Source: Pseudomonadota bacterium
Lineage (GTDB): Bacteria > Myxococcota_A > UBA796 > SXON01
Direction of reading: 5' to 3'
NCBI GenBank assembly: GCA_030684355.1
Contig: JAUXTN010000025.1
Location: 23,841 to 87,840, forward strand
Length of the DNA stretch: 64,000 nt
A model generated the notes under the pieces. That model was not told the DNA's origin, searched no databases, and worked only from the letters and a program-made list of their open reading frames with translations. Every line of letters begins with the position of its first letter. Position 1 is the first letter of the stretch. The translations under genes and the position numbers were made by a program. Below, in pieces: positions 27,646-36,108 of the stretch.

Positions 27646-27665
27646 CCAGCGGGGAGGACCGCTGG
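27646..27665 (-). promoter_or_regulatory. Intercistronic hairpin between gltC and gltD
   Basis: CCAGCGG / CCGCTGG with a 6-nt loop, 22 nt upstream of the gltD start. No U-tract, so it is more likely an RNA-processing or stability element than a terminator. It may set the gltC:gltD ratio. Confidence 0.4.
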
Positions 27666-27703
27666 TCAGGGGCGCGGCGGGGCGCCCAGGAAGAAGGGGA
27701 GGG

Positions 27704-29581
27704 CTACTTGCAGGATCCCTGCTCGGTGTACCGATAGTACCCGAGCTCGTCCTGCCAGAACTCACCGTTGAACGGCCAGTAGATCTTGTTTGCCGACGTG
27801 GCGAAGTCGAGCTCGGCGTCCTTCGAGGTGTCGGACAGGTCGGGGGTCGACATCATGTAGTTGAGGATGCCACGCTTGGCGTCGATGACCTCGAACCGGA
27901 TGATCTCGGCCTGGGTCAACAGATCCCCCACGTAGGTGGTCATGGTGACCATCTCCTGGAGGAGCGCGAGGCCGGCGCGGCGCTTCAGGCGCTCGCGGTC
28001 CTCGGCGATGACCTTGTGGAGCTGCTCGCCCACACCGTCCTTCCACTGGGACTTCTGCGTGTCGATCAGGGCCTCTTCGCGGTCCATGATCTCGAGGTGC
28101 GTCACGATGCCGGCGAGCTCCTGGTCACGCAGCACGCGCGTGAACAAGGACTTCGGCAGCACGGTGTCCGGCGCCTTGTTCCCGAAGTACCGGTCGTAGG
28201 CCTGGTCCGCGAGCTTGCGGCCCTCCTCCGTCGAGTACTGCTTCAGGAAGTCCTTCATCTCCGCGTGCATCGGGCGGTACTGGGCGTCGAAGTCGAGGAG
28301 GATCCGGTCGACGTCCTCGTACTCGCAGAGGTTGAAGAACGTCAGCGCGCGGAGGACGGTCGCCTCGGGGACGAACTCGTCCTTGTTGTAGAACGGGCTC
28401 TCGAGCGTGAGGAGCTGGCCGAGCGTCAGGTTCAGGTCCGAGAGCATGAAGTTCGCCCACGCGCTCTCGAACAGGCTCTGGGGCCAGTAGCGGGAGTCGC
28501 GCGCCACGTACGCGTAGTACGTGTTGGCGTCCTTGAAGTTCTCGATGCTGTAGTAGATGCGGGCGATGTTCATGAGCGAGAGGTCGCGGAGGCGATCCAG
28601 CTCCTCGAGCTCCTGCTGCGTCGAGGCGCTGGCCTCGGTGCGGGCCACGTCGGTGAAGGAGCGCACGGCGCTCTTCAGCTTGCCCTGCTTGTTGTAGATG
28701 ACGCCTTCGAAGTACTTGGAGCGCGTGTAGAGGTCGGACTTGTCCGACACCTGGCCGAAGTACTTGCGGGCGTCCGTCAGCTTGTCCTGCTCGTAGAGGC
28801 GCACGCCCAGCAGGTAGTAGAGCTGGTTGCGGGCGGAGCGGGGGAACTCCTCAGGGGGGATCTTCGCCACGATGCGGGCGAGATCCGACTCATCGCCGGT
28901 GAACTTGGCGATGCTGACGAGCTTGGGGAGCGCGTACTTGAAGTAGGGGTTGGACGGGCCCTTCTTCAGCACTTCGATGAAGTAGTACTGCGCCGAGTGG
29001 TACATCTCGAGGTCGTAGAGCGACCGTGCGAGGTAGTAGAGGATCTTGCTCTCCTTGTCGGGAAACTGATTCTCCTGCAGCATCCGGTGGAGCTCGTAGC
29101 TCGCGGTGAGGGGCTTCTTGGCGTTGTACGCCTTGACCGCGCTCTCGAGCGCCTCGGGATCACGCCCTTCGTCCTCGCCGTCGTCCCCACCCTCTTCGGG
29201 CAGGTCCTGCAGCGTCTTGCCGGTCTTCTTGGCGCCGATGGCCTCGGTGTTCTCGTAGTCCTCTTCGCCAGCCTTGCCGCCGGCCTTGGACTTCGTGGTC
29301 TCACCGCGGACGGGCTCCTCCTCCTCGGCGGGCGCGGCCTTCTGCATCTGCGCCTTGGCGGCGGCGATGACCTCTTCCGGGGCGCCTTCGTTGGTGAGGC
29401 AGCGGACGTCGTCCGAGCTGAAGCTGTCCCCGGCGTCCTCGATTGTCTGGACGACGATGGAGGCCGGCACGTTGACGTTCACCATGTTCATGATCTCGTC
29501 GCAGCTCAGGGCGTGAGCGGACGGGGACCACAGCAAGGCGAGCGCGAGCGCGGGAGCGAGAGGAAGGAGGTTGGTCTTCAT
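27704..29581 (-). CDS. gltC: GltC-like periplasmic protein with helical repeats
   Basis: The product (625 residues from the ATG at 29581) has a signal peptide ending SAHA. A small N-terminal helical domain with two cysteines follows (SCDEIMNMVNVNVPASIVV, SFSSDDVRCLTNEGAPEEVI), then an acidic/Lys linker and TPR-like helices (SKILYYLARSLYDLEMYHSA, RNQLYYLLGVRLYEQDKL, LRDLSLMNIARIYYSIENF). The C-terminal region ends FNGEFWQDELGYYRYTEQG. In M. xanthus GltC acts in the periplasm with barrels GltA/B. Its ATG shares one base with the stop of the second barrel gene (TGATG), so the two are translated in tandem. A GTG one codon upstream is an alternative start. Confidence 0.82.
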   Translation of the reverse strand: MKTNLLPLAPALALALLWSPSAHALSCDEIMNMVNVNVPASIVVQTIEDAGDSFSSDDVRCLTNEGAPEEVIAAAKAQMQKAAPAEEEEPVRGETTKSKAGGKAGEEDYENTEAIGAKKTGKTLQDLPEEGGDDGEDEGRDPEALESAVKAYNAKKPLTASYELHRMLQENQFPDKESKILYYLARSLYDLEMYHSAQYYFIEVLKKGPSNPYFKYALPKLVSIAKFTGDESDLARIVAKIPPEEFPRSARNQLYYLLGVRLYEQDKLTDARKYFGQVSDKSDLYTRSKYFEGVIYNKQGKLKSAVRSFTDVARTEASASTQQELEELDRLRDLSLMNIARIYYSIENFKDANTYYAYVARDSRYWPQSLFESAWANFMLSDLNLTLGQLLTLESPFYNKDEFVPEATVLRALTFFNLCEYEDVDRILLDFDAQYRPMHAEMKDFLKQYSTEEGRKLADQAYDRYFGNKAPDTVLPKSLFTRVLRDQELAGIVTHLEIMDREEALIDTQKSQWKDGVGEQLHKVIAEDRERLKRRAGLALLQEMVTMTTYVGDLLTQAEIIRFEVIDAKRGILNYMMSTPDLSDTSKDAELDFATSANKIYWPFNGEFWQDELGYYRYTEQGSCK

Positions 29582-30468
29582 CACTTCATCCCCGGGAAGA
29601 AGAAGGACACACTCGCCTGGACGACGAAGTTGTTCTTCATCTCAAGCGTCGTGGAGTTGACGGTTTCGATGTAGGACATGGACTTGCCCTCGACGCGAGC
29701 CGCGACGCCTTCGCTGAAGGCTACGCGGGCGCCGCCACCCACGATCGTGGTCGGATGCACCTGGTTCTGCGTGAGGACCGCGGAGTCATCATCGTTCTGG
29801 AGGGCGACGAGGTCGTCCGTCGTCGCGGTGACGCCGAGACCGAAGTACCCGAAGATGTCGAACGCGATGATGCTGCGGCCGACGGCGGCCTTGCCATAGA
29901 TCGGCGAGAACGCGAGTGCCATGCTGCCGTGGGCGGTCAGCTTGGAGATGTCGGGGGAGACGCTGTTCTCAAGCAGAAGCTGCTTGGAGAGGTCCTTCCA
30001 GTCGGGATCGTTCTCGCCGCCCTGGCCGAGGATCGGCGCGTAGCCGACCTGCAGCTCGGCCGCGAACACCTCGGTGAGGTGGTAGTCGAACACGCCGCCG
30101 ATGATGTAGCGGTTGAGGAAGGGATCGTTCGCGACGAAGCCCACGCTCGGACCCACCTCGTAGCGGTGGATCTTCATGAAGTTCTTCTTCTGGATCGTCT
30201 TGATGATCCGGCGGCGCTTGTCGTCCTCGCCGGGGAGGCTCGGCGCGGCGTCGGCGGGGGCGCCCTTCTTGACCGAGTCCCGCTCGGACTTCACGGAGTC
30301 CTCGGGGGAGTCTTCCTCTGCGGGATCCTCTTCGTCCTGGGCGACGGCGTCCGTCGTCAGGTCCACCGTTGAGACGGTGGTGACGGCGGGCACCTCGGCG
30401 GACGGCTCTTCGGCACGAGCGGTGCTGGCGAAGGCGAGCGCGAGCAGCGGGAGGCTGAACATGGACAT
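29581..30468 (-). CDS. GltA/B (NfsA/B)-type outer-membrane barrel protein 2
   Basis: This 295-residue protein has a signal peptide (ending STARA), then a long acidic linker (DEEDPAEEDSPEDSVKSE) and a positively charged stretch. A barrel domain follows: MKIHRYEVGPSVGFVANDPF, YIIGGVFDYHLTEVFAAELQ, GKAAVGRSIIAFDIFGYFGL, and terminal SVSFFFPGMK. The pattern matches the outer-membrane barrel domain shared by GltA, GltB and NfsA/B. It is similar in plan to the gene just upstream (30482-31360), so the two are paralogues. GGAG lies 5 nt upstream of ATG 30468. The stop shares a base with the gltC start. Confidence 0.8.
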   Translation of the reverse strand: MSMFSLPLLALAFASTARAEEPSAEVPAVTTVSTVDLTTDAVAQDEEDPAEEDSPEDSVKSERDSVKKGAPADAAPSLPGEDDKRRRIIKTIQKKNFMKIHRYEVGPSVGFVANDPFLNRYIIGGVFDYHLTEVFAAELQVGYAPILGQGGENDPDWKDLSKQLLLENSVSPDISKLTAHGSMALAFSPIYGKAAVGRSIIAFDIFGYFGLGVTATTDDLVALQNDDDSAVLTQNQVHPTTIVGGGARVAFSEGVAARVEGKSMSYIETVNSTTLEMKNNFVVQASVSFFFPGMK

Positions 30469-30481
30469 GTGCGCTCCGACC

Positions 30482-31360
30482 TTAGAAGTTGAACAACCGC
30501 GGCTTCATCCGCGGAATGTAGATGCTGACGCCGGCCGTCGTGAGGAACGTGTTGTAGAGCCGCTTCTCGAGCGGCTCGGGCTGGCCGTTCGGCAGCTTGT
30601 TCCCGTAGTCCGGCTGATCCGCGATGTAGAAGGCGCTGCGCGCGTCGATCTTGAGCGCGATGGACTGGGTCAGGAAGAAGTCCAGTCCGATGCCCAGGTT
30701 GATCGCGGGGTACGCCTCGGTCGCGGGGCTCTGCGTCGGGATCGCGGGATCCGCGCCCTCGACGTTGGACGCGTAGTCCGGGTTGATGCTCGCGTAGTCC
30801 TTCGTGACCAGCATGAGGCCGACACCGGCGGTCCCATACAGGTCGAAGTTCAGCACGCCCTCACCGATGAGGTTGATCTTCCCGTAGACCGGCGCCCAGC
30901 GGGCGGAGAAGATCGCTCCGAGCTGGAGCCGGTCGAGCGGCTGGCGGAAGGTCGTGTCGTTGTTGCCCTCGTAGGCGATGCCCACGAGGGTCTGCGTGAG
31001 GCCCTTCATGCCCGACGCGCCGGTGTTGGGTGCGTAGAGGAACGCACCTTCAGCCGCGAACGTGTCGCTGAAGTGGTACGCCGCGATGGCGCCACCGTAG
31101 ATGCTCGTCACGAACGCGTTGTTCGGGACGTAGCCGATCGAAGGGGCGATCTCGAACCGGTTCGCCTTCACGAAGAAACGGTTCTGGATGAGGTTTGGCG
31201 GAAGCTTCTTCCCCGTCATCTCCTCCAGCGCCGTTTCGGCGGGATGATCGGCGGCGAGGGCCTCCGGCGCGGCGCCGAGGAGCCCCACGAGTCCGAGGAC
31301 GACGGACAACTTCGATGTCAGGCTGATTCGTGTCGGGCGGGGGACCGGCAACGTGGTCAT
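30482..31360 (-). CDS. GltA/B (NfsA/B)-type outer-membrane barrel protein 1
   Basis: The 292-residue protein has a signal peptide ending PEALA, a short linker and a barrel: NRFFVKANRFEIAPSIGYVP, YGGAIAAYHFSDTFAAEGAF, GKINLIGEGVLNFDLYGTAG, AINLGIGLDFFLTQSIALKI. It ends GVSIYIPRMKPRLFNF. It is the first gene of the locus. The barrel core FEIAPSIGYVPNNAF parallels YEVGPSVGFVANDPF of the next gene. In M. xanthus GltA and GltB form outer-membrane complexes exposed at adhesion sites. Which of the two barrels here equals A or B cannot be settled by eye. ATG 31360, GGAGAAG upstream. Confidence 0.8.
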   Translation of the reverse strand: MTTLPVPRPTRISLTSKLSVVLGLVGLLGAAPEALAADHPAETALEEMTGKKLPPNLIQNRFFVKANRFEIAPSIGYVPNNAFVTSIYGGAIAAYHFSDTFAAEGAFLYAPNTGASGMKGLTQTLVGIAYEGNNDTTFRQPLDRLQLGAIFSARWAPVYGKINLIGEGVLNFDLYGTAGVGLMLVTKDYASINPDYASNVEGADPAIPTQSPATEAYPAINLGIGLDFFLTQSIALKIDARSAFYIADQPDYGNKLPNGQPEPLEKRLYNTFLTTAGVSIYIPRMKPRLFNF

Positions 31361-31417
31361 ACAGGCTTCTCCGATGCTCCAACAGGCGGAAGAGGGCAGG
31401 CACCCTCGCGGCCCGGG

Positions 31418-31426
31418 ACTGTAGCA
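31418..31426 (-). promoter_or_regulatory. Extended -10-like box for the barrel-gltC-gltD-gltE unit
   Basis: Minus strand TGCTACAGT, 58 nt upstream of the first barrel start, in the 107-nt divergent gap with the plus-strand gene at 31468. It fits TGnTAnnnT and matches the gltH box at 8 of 9 positions. No clear -35. Confidence 0.45.
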
Positions 31427-31467
31427 CGGTTCCTGCTGTTAGGGAGTAGAAGGTCACGCGAGGCCAC

Positions 31468-31890
31468 ATGCTGCTGCTCATCGCCCTTGTCGCCATCGTC
31501 TCTGCCTCGCCCGCGGAGCCGATCCTGGTGCCGCCGTCCGCTCCGGTGGAGGAGGGGGATGTCGCGTCTTTCGCCCTGCGGCCCGGCCCCGCGGGTACCG
31601 TATTCGTAGATGGGTGCGCGGCGATCGAGCTCGAGCGGCGCGAGGCGGCGGGCTGGGTGCTGGCACCGGGCGCGGTCAAGTGCGACGGGAGCCTCGTTGC
31701 GCGTATGTCGACGAAGGACCTCGTGTTCTCCGTCGCGCCGCCGGGCCCCGGCGAGTATCGGGGCGTGGTCGCGTGGGGAACGGGGTGCGTCGAGGGTCGG
31801 CCCCTCGCGCTGGCCGCCTGCAAGGCGCACGGGATCGCGCGGACCGCGGCGTTCACCGTTGTTGCCCGGCCCCCCGCCGTTCAGCGGTAG
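31468..31890 (+). CDS. Small exported protein of unknown function
   Basis: The 140-residue product has a signal peptide (MLLLIALVAIVSASPA). The rest looks like one beta-sandwich domain: VEEGDVASFALRPGPAGTVF, FVDGCAAIELERREAAGW, FSVAPPGPGEYRGVVAWG, ending TAAFTVVARPPAVQR. Two cysteines, CKA and GCVEG, could form a disulphide. No family recognised. It is divergent from the first barrel gene and its last 10 nt overlap the end of the oppositely oriented lipoprotein gene at 31881. Because it is short, coding status rests on the signal peptide and the balanced beta pattern. Confidence 0.6.
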   Translation: MLLLIALVAIVSASPAEPILVPPSAPVEEGDVASFALRPGPAGTVFVDGCAAIELERREAAGWVLAPGAVKCDGSLVARMSTKDLVFSVAPPGPGEYRGVVAWGTGCVEGRPLALAACKAHGIARTAAFTVVARPPAVQR

Positions 31891-32735
31891 CGCACCGACA
31901 GGGAGGTCCACGCCATCCCGCCGCGACGATCCCGAACGACCGCCCAGATCTGGGTGGGGGCTTCCGAGGCGTCCTCCGGCGGGTAGTGGATCGCCTCGAA
32001 GTTCGGCCACAAGTCCGTGGTCTGGTCGAACTCGCCGGCTTCCGCGTACCACGCGAGGTAGGGCTCTTCTTCGCGCGACTCCTCGCCGCCGTCGCCGTTG
32101 ACGAACGTGTACGTCTCGGCGGCATCGTCCGCGAGGGTCACGGTGAGCGTGTATGGCTGGCCCCGATCGAGGGAAACGACGGTTCCCGCCTCGACGACCA
32201 CGTCATCCACCGACATCGAGGCGATGACGGGGTTGTGGTTGGGCGTGGTGGCCTCGCTGACCGGTACCCGCTTGTAGGCGAGCTCCAACTCGTCCGCCTC
32301 CAGGTCGGCACCTTCGGGGATGGCGGTGACGTTGATGAGCGCGGTGAGGCCTTCCGGCCGCTCCTCCGCGGACAGCGTGTCCAACGCATCCGCGGGCACG
32401 TTCCAAACCGGTGGGAGGTAGGGTTCCGCGCCGATGAACCCGGCGGCGTAGAGGGCCTCCAGGTCATCGGACGACAGCTCGCCGCTTGGATCGAGCGTCG
32501 CGAGGAGGGCTTCGTCGACGACGCAGCCGAAGTCGTCGCCGCCGGTGAGGCACGCGAACCACACGGTCGTGGCAACCTCAACCGTGGGTGACACCACGAG
32601 AGAGGTGAAGGTGACGCGATCGCCGGGCCGCGGCTCCGCGGGCTCCGCCGCCACTCCGAGCACGCGCAGGCGGTCGATCCGCCAGCTCTGGGAGAGCTCG
32701 GTGGCCGTGCAGCCGAGGAGGGCGAAGATCAGCAT
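31881..32735 (-). CDS. Lipoprotein downstream of the TonB-dependent receptor
   Basis: This 284-residue protein has a very short lipobox signal (MLIFALLGC). It contains Ig-like beta segments (VAAEPAEPRPGDRVTFTSLV, VEAGTVVSLDRGQPYTLTVT, ETYTFVNGDGGEESREEEP) and ends GGMAWTSLSVRYR. The architecture resembles surface lipoproteins that partner with TonB-dependent receptors, but I recognise no specific family. Its ATG shares one base with the receptor stop (TGATG), so it is translationally coupled. That coupling suggests it helps capture the same ligand. Confidence 0.75.
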   Translation of the reverse strand: MLIFALLGCTATELSQSWRIDRLRVLGVAAEPAEPRPGDRVTFTSLVVSPTVEVATTVWFACLTGGDDFGCVVDEALLATLDPSGELSSDDLEALYAAGFIGAEPYLPPVWNVPADALDTLSAEERPEGLTALINVTAIPEGADLEADELELAYKRVPVSEATTPNHNPVIASMSVDDVVVEAGTVVSLDRGQPYTLTVTLADDAAETYTFVNGDGGEESREEEPYLAWYAEAGEFDQTTDLWPNFEAIHYPPEDASEAPTQIWAVVRDRRGGMAWTSLSVRYR

Positions 32736-35365
32736 CAGAACTGGAACCTCGCCTCGAAACCGGGGCTTGGGATGAAGGGGAGCCCCTGGATGTACGACTT
32801 CTCGGTGTAGTCGTAATTGTACAGTTCAAACTCGGGGTTTGTTCCGTGCAGGACGTTCAGGAGGTCGACGTAGAGGTTCAGCTGCCACGCGCGGAAGGTG
32901 AACAGCTTGTCAATTCGGCCGCTGACCGCCCAATATGGAGGGAGCCGCTCGGAGTTCGGGGCGCCCGTGGCAAAGGCCTGGTACTGATCCTGGTCCACGT
33001 CGTACACACCGAGCGAGTAGGGCGTCGTCGGATTGCCCGTGACGTACTCAGCCTTGGCCGACACCTCGATGTCCCAGGGGAGCTTGTAGCCGGCGGTCCC
33101 GACCAGGATGTGGGTCTGGTCGTAGTCGAACGCGTACCACTCCTCGTCGGGCTGATCGCGCCGCTCCGAGCGGGACAACGTGTAGCTCAGCCAGCCGAAG
33201 AAACGGTCGACCGGGGCGTGGCGGACCAGCACCTCGAGGCCGTAGGCCCGGCCCACGCCGTTGTTGACGAAGAAGGGGTCCTCGAGCGACTCGAAGTTGG
33301 GGTTGCCGACGACCAGGTTGTCGAGGGCCTTGTAGAAGACCTCGGCGTCGATCTGCACGGCGGGGCCGATGTCCTGCTCCCACCCGAGCGAGCCGGAGAG
33401 CGAGCGCTCGAAGCCGAGCTCGACGGGGTTGTCGTCGGCGCGGTAGCTCTGGAACGGCTGCGGGGGCTGGTGGTAGATGCCCAGGGAGCCCTTCAGCCGG
33501 CCCCCGTCGTATACCGAGAAGCGCCCGGAGAGCCGGGGATCGAACGCGTAGATGTCGTACTCGCCCGGGATGCTGACGAAGTTGAAGCGCAGCCCGGGGG
33601 TGAGCAGGAGGCGCTCGGGATCGGCCAGCGGGCGGAGCTCGGCGAGGAGGTAGATGTCGGGGCCCCATCCCGGCTGAACGTCCTCGACGACGTAGGGCTC
33701 GCGCTCGGCGAGGGGGTCGGTCTCGGCGAACTGGGCAGGGTCGAAGGGCAGGGTGATCGAGAACGGGGCGATGCCGCCGATGAAGTCGATGCCCGGGACG
33801 ATCTTCACGTGCTCGTTGGGGGTCCACGGGAGCTCGGCCCGGATCTCGCCCATCCACTGCGTCTGCTCCAACTTCCACGAGTTCCCGAGGCTGAACTGCG
33901 CGTAGTCGTTGCCGAAGGACGGGGTGACGTGGAGCGCGAGGGTCTCCGAGAACGTGTGCTCCCACCGCGCGAGGATGCGGTGGGTCGAGTAGGTGGTGCC
34001 GAGCTCGCCCTGCCCGTCCTGGTCGCTGCTCTGCGCGAAGCCCGGCGGCGTCGAGACGATGAGCGTGTCCTGGAAGCCGAAGATCAACAGGGAGAATTCG
34101 TTCGGACCGTCACCCTGCCACTGGTACTTCGCCTGGTAGTCCCACCATTGGGGACGTGCGACGAAGCCCTCGTCGAGGAAGAGCGGCAGGATGGCGTCGA
34201 TGTAGGAGCGGCGCGCGGCCACGCCGAAGCCGTGCTGGTCCTTCTTGCCGGCGGTCCCCATCACCAGCACGCCGGAGTCGAGCAGGTCGGTGGACCAGGT
34301 GACGTGCGTACGCTCGGGGAACTCGACACGGGTGCGGACGTCGACCACGCCGCCCGTGCTGCGGCCGTACCGGGGGCCGAAACCGCCGGGGAGGTAGTCG
34401 ACGGCGCCCACGAGGTCGGGGTTGATGACCGACTCGAACCCGCCGAGGTGGTAGATGTAGGGGATCCGGATGCCGTCGACGTAGACGCCCGAGTCCTCGG
34501 GGTTCGAGCCGCGGATCACGAGGAAGCCGGTGCCGAACGGGGTGCGCGCGGCGCCCGGGAGGGTTTGCACGACACGGATGGGGTCCCCGAAGGTGCCGGG
34601 GACCCGGCGGACCTCCTCCATCGAGATCGTCCGCTTCGAGATCTCGGGGCTCGGCTGGGTGTAGACGCCGAGGACGCCGGAGGTCGTGTAGGACTCGTTC
34701 CGGAGCCAGAGCTTGACCGTCGTGAGCTCCGTCTCGCTCACCTGGACCGGCTGCTCCAGCGCCTGGTAGCCGGGGTGGATCACCCGGAGGGTGATCGCGC
34801 CCGCGGGGACGCCGCGGATGCTGTAGCGCCCGCTCTCGTCCGTCGTGGCCTCGATGCCGCCGGGCTCGACGCGGACCACGAACCCGGCGAGCGGCCGGCG
34901 CGTGCCCATCTCGACGAGCTGGCCGTCGAGGTTGACCGGGAGCTCCTCGGCGGTAGGCGGCGGGAGGTCTTCCGGGACCGCCCCTGCCTGGGACGCGGCG
35001 TCGAGCACGAAGCCGTACTCAAACTCCACGACCACGGGCACGGGGCCCGTCGCGTCCTCCGCCGGGGAGAACCGGAAGGTGCGCGCGGCCTCGACGGCGG
35101 CGGCCTCCAGCCCCAGGTCGGTGCCGGTGGGGCGCAGCACCTCGACGTTCGTGACCGCGCCCGTGGCGTCGATGTCGATCGCGAGGAGCACCTTGCCTTC
35201 GACCTTCGCGGCGCGCGCGGCCTCCGGGTAGGGGGCCTCCACGAACTCGACGAGCGCGGGCTCCTTCAGGAGCGGGGGGAGCTCGTCCACGGGCGCGTCG
35301 GTGGGGGCGGGCGGCTCGGCGCGGGCCCACCCCGTCAACGCGAGGGAGAGGAGCAGGACCCGCAT
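32735..35365 (-). CDS. TonB-dependent receptor with its own N-terminal TonB-C-like domain
   Basis: An 876-residue outer-membrane receptor that should import a ligand with energy from the Ton complex. After the signal peptide (ending TGWARA) there is a domain like the TonB C-terminus (YPEAARAAKVEGKVLLAIDI, ATGAVTNVEVLRPTGTDLG, AARTFRFSPAE). A carboxypeptidase-regulatory-like domain (TTDESGRYSIRGVPAGAITL) is next, then the plug (RVVQTLPGAARTPFGTGFLV, IRGSNPEDSGVYVDGIRIPY) and the barrel, ending PSPGFEARFQF with the terminal aromatic. The plug is the best-preserved part. Start ATG 35365 overlaps the tonB stop by one base. Substrate unknown; no siderophore, vitamin or glycan genes are adjacent. 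Confidence 0.9.
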   Translation of the reverse strand: MRVLLLSLALTGWARAEPPAPTDAPVDELPPLLKEPALVEFVEAPYPEAARAAKVEGKVLLAIDIDATGAVTNVEVLRPTGTDLGLEAAAVEAARTFRFSPAEDATGPVPVVVEFEYGFVLDAASQAGAVPEDLPPPTAEELPVNLDGQLVEMGTRRPLAGFVVRVEPGGIEATTDESGRYSIRGVPAGAITLRVIHPGYQALEQPVQVSETELTTVKLWLRNESYTTSGVLGVYTQPSPEISKRTISMEEVRRVPGTFGDPIRVVQTLPGAARTPFGTGFLVIRGSNPEDSGVYVDGIRIPYIYHLGGFESVINPDLVGAVDYLPGGFGPRYGRSTGGVVDVRTRVEFPERTHVTWSTDLLDSGVLVMGTAGKKDQHGFGVAARRSYIDAILPLFLDEGFVARPQWWDYQAKYQWQGDGPNEFSLLIFGFQDTLIVSTPPGFAQSSDQDGQGELGTTYSTHRILARWEHTFSETLALHVTPSFGNDYAQFSLGNSWKLEQTQWMGEIRAELPWTPNEHVKIVPGIDFIGGIAPFSITLPFDPAQFAETDPLAEREPYVVEDVQPGWGPDIYLLAELRPLADPERLLLTPGLRFNFVSIPGEYDIYAFDPRLSGRFSVYDGGRLKGSLGIYHQPPQPFQSYRADDNPVELGFERSLSGSLGWEQDIGPAVQIDAEVFYKALDNLVVGNPNFESLEDPFFVNNGVGRAYGLEVLVRHAPVDRFFGWLSYTLSRSERRDQPDEEWYAFDYDQTHILVGTAGYKLPWDIEVSAKAEYVTGNPTTPYSLGVYDVDQDQYQAFATGAPNSERLPPYWAVSGRIDKLFTFRAWQLNLYVDLLNVLHGTNPEFELYNYDYTEKSYIQGLPFIPSPGFEARFQF

Positions 35366-36108
35366 CAGTCCTCGCGGACCTGGCAGCTCTCGGGGACCCC
35401 GAGCACCGCCACGGCGACGCCGTCGTTCTCGGCCGGCTTCCACTGGGACTTGCGGTAGGCGGCGACGCACGCCTCGTCCGCCCCGTAGCCGAGGCCCTGG
35501 ACGACCTGGACCCGCGTGACCTTTCCCTTGGCGTCGAGGTCGAGCAGGACCTTGATCAAGCCGTTCAGGCGGGCCTTCTTCGCCTCGTCCGGCACGTCCA
35601 TCATCGGGCTCCACTGGAGCCGAGGCGCCTTCGTGACGGAGGTGTACGGCCGCGCCTCGAACGGGCCCGTCGCCTCGTTCAGGCTCATCGTGTCCTTGCC
35701 GGCCGCGACGCCCGTCGTGTTGCCGGCGCGTACGGCGAGCCCCGTCCCCGCGCCGGGCGTGAACGAGTTCGTGTTGAGCCCCTGGACCTGCCGCACCACG
35801 CGCCGGGTCGGTTCCGGCGGCGGCGCGTTGGTCGGAGGGGTGGGCGTCGGGGTGATGTCCTCGAACTTCACGACTTTCGGCTTGGGCTTCGGCGGCTCGG
35901 GCTTCGGCGGCTCGGGCTCGATCGGCGGGGGCGGCGGCTTCGTCTCGCTCAGCGCCACCTCGACCCACTCGGAGGCCTTCCTCGCCTGGGCGGGGTTGGT
36001 GATGACGAAGATGGCGAGGAGGACGTGAATGCCGATGGAGACCCCCACCGCGGAGGCGCGCACGGCCCGCTGCCAGGCGGGCACGGGACGGTAGGGGGAG
36101 AGGCTCAC
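35365..36108 (-). CDS. tonB: TonB-family energy transducer
   Basis: The 247-residue protein has one N-terminal transmembrane helix (about residues 17-39, AVRASAVGVSIGIHVLLAIF), a Pro-rich periplasmic spacer (KPPPPPIEPEPPKPEPPKPK) and a C-terminal TonB-like domain (KARLNGLIKVLLDLDAKGKV, GADEACVAAYRKSQWKPAE). It should carry energy from ExbB/ExbD to the receptor encoded next. The GTG at 36108 overlaps the exbD stop (GTGA), and the stop overlaps the receptor start. The C-terminal domain ends CQVRED without the long tail of enteric TonB. Confidence 0.88.
   Translation of the reverse strand: MSLSPYRPVPAWQRAVRASAVGVSIGIHVLLAIFVITNPAQARKASEWVEVALSETKPPPPPIEPEPPKPEPPKPKPKVVKFEDITPTPTPPTNAPPPEPTRRVVRQVQGLNTNSFTPGAGTGLAVRAGNTTGVAAGKDTMSLNEATGPFEARPYTSVTKAPRLQWSPMMDVPDEAKKARLNGLIKVLLDLDAKGKVTRVQVVQGLGYGADEACVAAYRKSQWKPAENDGVAVAVLGVPESCQVRED

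Noticed and set aside
22908..27737. A 1609-codon open frame on the plus strand opposite gltE and gltD
   Set aside because: Its translation is Leu/Val/Arg/Glu-rich without domains or signal peptide, and it is antisense to strongly supported TPR genes. Long mirror frames are expected at this GC content.
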